The notes under the pieces are model-generated. The model made no database searches. It was not told the DNA's origin and was given only the letters and a program-made list of their open reading frames with translations. A stretch of DNA of 6,325 bases from Pseudomonadota bacterium (GTDB lineage: Bacteria > Desulfobacterota > Desulfobacteria > Desulfobacterales > RPRI01): assembly GCA_018830925.1 (NCBI GenBank), contig JAHJRK010000481.1:1-6325 (forward strand), read 5' to 3'. Below are positions 3,832-6,325 of this stretch, in pieces. Both the position numbers and the translations under genes were made by a program. Each line of letters begins with the position of its first letter. Within the stretch, counting starts at the first letter, position 1.

Positions 3832-6325
3832 TCACAAAACCGGTTTTGGAAGTACCTCTGATATTGCAGCCTTGATTTCGGCCACCTGTTCTTCTGAATC
3901 AACCTTCTGCCCTTCGAAATCGACCACATAAAAAACATCAACCACCTGGTCAGCTTTTGTCGCAATTTTTGCAACCCTTATATCCAGCCTGCAAGAAAAA
4001 AGGGCGTTTGTAATGCTGTATAATAACCCAGTAAAATCATACGTAAAAACTTCAATAATCGTAAAATAACTTGAACTTTCATTATCCACTTCAATCCTGT
4101 GCGGCTTTCCCATCATATGCGGTTTCATATGCATGTTGCCCGACATCTTCTCCTTCAGGGCAACCGCAAGATTAAGCTTTCCCGACAGGGCTGATTCAAG
4201 ATTCTCTTTTGCCGCAGCCCATTTTTCCTCTTCAAATATCTGATCGACCGGCGGTTTAAGCATAAAAATATCAAGCGCAATATTGTTTTTCCATGTGTTG
4301 ATTCTGGCATCAAGAATATCCAGGCCGTTTAAAGTAAAAACCCCGGCCATTTTTGAAAATAACCCCGGCCTGTCTTTGGCGCAGATTGTAAGAATCCTCA
4401 TATTTGACTCCAACGGTTTTTCTATTTCCCACACGAACTCAGAGTGTCCAAGACTTGAATAGAGCCTGTGATGTTCAAGAATCTCGCGGACAGTAGTGTA
4501 CAGAAGATATCTTGGAGGCAAAACCTCGATATGGTTTTTAATATCTTTTTTATGCTTTGCTGAAGTTACAGCGCTCAATAATTTTCTCTTTTTATTTTCA
4601 ACCGCCTCAACCGCCCCGTTTGATGCAAGCTCCCCCTTTTCCATAATACTCAGTATCTTTAAGAAAAAATCTCTAAGAAGAGTGAAAGTCCAGTCATTCC
4701 AAGCCTTCGGGCCTGTCGATATCGAATCTGCAACTGTAAGGAGGTAAAGCATCTTCAGTAATTCTATCTCTTTGATTTTTCCAGCACAGAAAAAGGCCGT
4801 TTCCTCATCGTTTATATCTCTTCTTGTTGCCGTTTTGATAAGCAACAGGTGCTCTTCGGTCAGAAACGAAATAGTTTCAATTTTTTCCTGTTTGAATCCT
4901 ATCCTTGTTAGTATCTGTCTGACAATTCCTGCTCCGCGTCTGGAGTGTCCGCCGCCCGGTTCCCCTTTGCCTATGTCATGAAGGAGAGCAGCCCAGAGAA
5001 GAAGCTTACGGTTTTTTAATTCCTGGTAAAGATTACCGCACAGCCAGTCGCCTGTGATATCTTCATCGGTTCCAAAACTTTTGATAGTCCTGACAGTTCT
5101 CAGGGAATGCCTGTCTACAGGGTAAAGATGGTACTCATCGAACTGAATCCTGTTAACGATTCCCTTTATCTCCGGTATAAATCGTTCAAGAAATCCTGCG
5201 TTCAGCATCTCATTGAGGACATTGAATGACTTTGCCGGCGCAACCAGGATTCTTTCAAATGACCTGATCACGGAGGTCGAAACCCTGAAAGAATCATCTG
5301 CAAGATAGCCGAATTCCTTTATCAGTCTTTTGCCTTCAGCGCTTATCGGAATCATGAGATTTGCGCTTTCTTCAAATATTGCAATTAAAAGTTCCGGATT
5401 GCTTAAAAGTTTTTCAGATGAGGCGAAATTGAGAGAGCCCCTTTTTGTAACTTCAAGTCCTGTAATTTTTGTATTTTTAATAATCTTTCTTTTCCGGGTC
5501 TGTTTCCTGTCATAGCCGAGTTCATACAGAAAAATCATGAACTGCTGCTTTATAAATTCCATTCTGCCATGAAGCTCTCCCAGAAACATTTCAACCGGCT
5601 TATGGCCGTTTTCGGAACTTTGTTTTAAAACTTTTGCAACTTTCGGCTGATACTCAAAATATAGCTGATCACATTTCCTTCCTGTCAAATAATGCAGGCT
5701 GTTTCTTGTCTGCCATATAAAAGACAGGCACTCTGAAAGGTTCCTGAACTCGTCATGAGAAAGGTAACCATAATATTCAAGATCTCTGGGCGTTTTTATA
5801 TCCGACATGATCCGGGCTATCCAGAGCATGGTATGATAATCTCTCAGGCCTCCCTGTCCTTCCTTAATATTAGGCTCAAGCATGTAGGCTGAATCTCCGA
5901 AACGGAGATGCCGTGAAGTGTTGCTTTCAACCAGCCGGCTGATTATGCTCTCCGACCTCTTCATCAGAATTTTCTTGTGGAGCTGCTCCATAAGATCCGA
6001 ATACAGAAGCGACATTCCGCATATGAAACGCGCATCCAGAAGTGATGTGAGAACCTGATAATCGCTTCCGGCAATGCTCATGCAATCTTTCAGGGATCGG
6101 GTAGCGTGGCCGACATCAAGTCCTATATCCCACAGTGGATAAACAACCTCTTTGATAAGCTGCACGGCATTTTCAGGAACTTTCTCCCCGAAAAGAAAAA
6201 GGAGATCAACATCCGAATGGATGCACATCTCTTCCCTTCCGTATCCTCCCAGTGCAATAATGGCAAAAGGATTTCTGTCTATAGCCATCCCCGGCCCGAT
6301 TATACTTTTTTCAAAGCTCTCAAAA
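3832..6325 (-). CDS. glnD: PII uridylyltransferase / uridylyl-removing enzyme, 5' end cut by the window edge
   Basis: GlnD adds UMP to PII when glutamine is low and removes it when glutamine is high. About 830 residues are visible; the frame stays open through 6325, so the methionine at 6288 is internal (E. coli GlnD is 890 aa, so the N-terminus is missing). Numbering from that methionine: nucleotidyltransferase motif GGYGREE (14-20) with SDVDLLF (25-31) and catalytic Asp26/Asp28; GlnD-typical EGQGGLRD (143-150); HD domain with His394, LLHDIGKG (435-442), His480 and Asp521, the uridylyl-removing site; ACT domain 1 (about 631-700) with DRPGLFSKMAGVF; ACT domain 2 (about 742-815). In ACT 2 the usual DRPG-like turn reads DFTG, and the linker between the ACT domains is rich in Met and His (715-730). 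All catalytic residues appear intact. Transcription runs towards amtB across a 283-bp repeat-rich gap. Confidence 0.97.
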   Translation of the reverse strand, partial: FESFEKSIIGPGMAIDRNPFAIIALGGYGREEMCIHSDVDLLFLFGEKVPENAVQLIKEVVYPLWDIGLDVGHATRSLKDCMSIAGSDYQVLTSLLDARFICGMSLLYSDLMEQLHKKILMKRSESIISRLVESNTSRHLRFGDSAYMLEPNIKEGQGGLRDYHTMLWIARIMSDIKTPRDLEYYGYLSHDEFRNLSECLSFIWQTRNSLHYLTGRKCDQLYFEYQPKVAKVLKQSSENGHKPVEMFLGELHGRMEFIKQQFMIFLYELGYDRKQTRKRKIIKNTKITGLEVTKRGSLNFASSEKLLSNPELLIAIFEESANLMIPISAEGKRLIKEFGYLADDSFRVSTSVIRSFERILVAPAKSFNVLNEMLNAGFLERFIPEIKGIVNRIQFDEYHLYPVDRHSLRTVRTIKSFGTDEDITGDWLCGNLYQELKNRKLLLWAALLHDIGKGEPGGGHSRRGAGIVRQILTRIGFKQEKIETISFLTEEHLLLIKTATRRDINDEETAFFCAGKIKEIELLKMLYLLTVADSISTGPKAWNDWTFTLLRDFFLKILSIMEKGELASNGAVEAVENKKRKLLSAVTSAKHKKDIKNHIEVLPPRYLLYTTVREILEHHRLYSSLGHSEFVWEIEKPLESNMRILTICAKDRPGLFSKMAGVFTLNGLDILDARINTWKNNIALDIFMLKPPVDQIFEEEKWAAAKENLESALSGKLNLAVALKEKMSGNMHMKPHMMGKPHRIEVDNESSSYFTIIEVFTYDFTGLLYSITNALFSCRLDIRVAKIATKADQVVDVFYVVDFEGQKVDSEEQVAEIKAAISEVLPKPVL

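Noticed and set aside
4496..5515. Short + strand frames opposite glnD
   Set aside because: They are antisense shadows within a well-conserved gene, without start signals or domains.

Overview
The window is a nitrogen-assimilation locus. It most likely comes from an anaerobic, Gram-negative Desulfobacterota-type bacterium (formerly Deltaproteobacteria). Support is the gene set (adenylylatable type I glutamine synthetase, GlnB-type PII, AmtB, two-ACT-domain GlnD, NifA-like sigma-54 activator), the moderate GC content and the style of the proteins. The taxonomic call is inference from protein character, not a database match.

Layout. At the left edge, on the + strand, is the C-terminal end of a sigma-54-dependent activator (2-334), with the last part of the AAA+ domain and a Fis-type DNA-binding helix-turn-helix. 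It converges on glnA, and one long hairpin with T-tracts on both sides (about 339-382) can terminate both genes. Everything else lies on the - strand. In transcription order it is glnD (uridylyltransferase, open at the right edge, 3832-6325), a 283-bp repeat-rich gap, amtB (ammonium channel, 2313-3548), glnB (PII, 1926-2264), a 128-bp AT-rich gap with a candidate promoter and an inverted repeat, and glnA (glutamine synthetase, 388-1797).

How the genes work together (family knowledge plus visible residues). AmtB brings in ammonium. PII binds and blocks AmtB when nitrogen is plentiful. GlnD senses glutamine through its ACT domains and adds or removes UMP on PII Tyr51, which is present here. GlnA makes glutamine and keeps its adenylylation tyrosine (Tyr397), so an adenylyltransferase (GlnE) is expected elsewhere in the genome. 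Sensor, signal protein, transporter and enzyme thus sit in one co-oriented cluster, next to a regulator of the kind that often controls nitrogen genes.

I see no new multigene system. The part least explained by known genes is the gap between glnD and amtB: a perfect 15-bp-stem palindrome, a second 10-bp inverted repeat, several short tandem repeats and roughly nested outer inverted repeats. It looks like a non-coding repeat element of the MITE or REP kind. I could not recognise a sigma-54 promoter in any gap.
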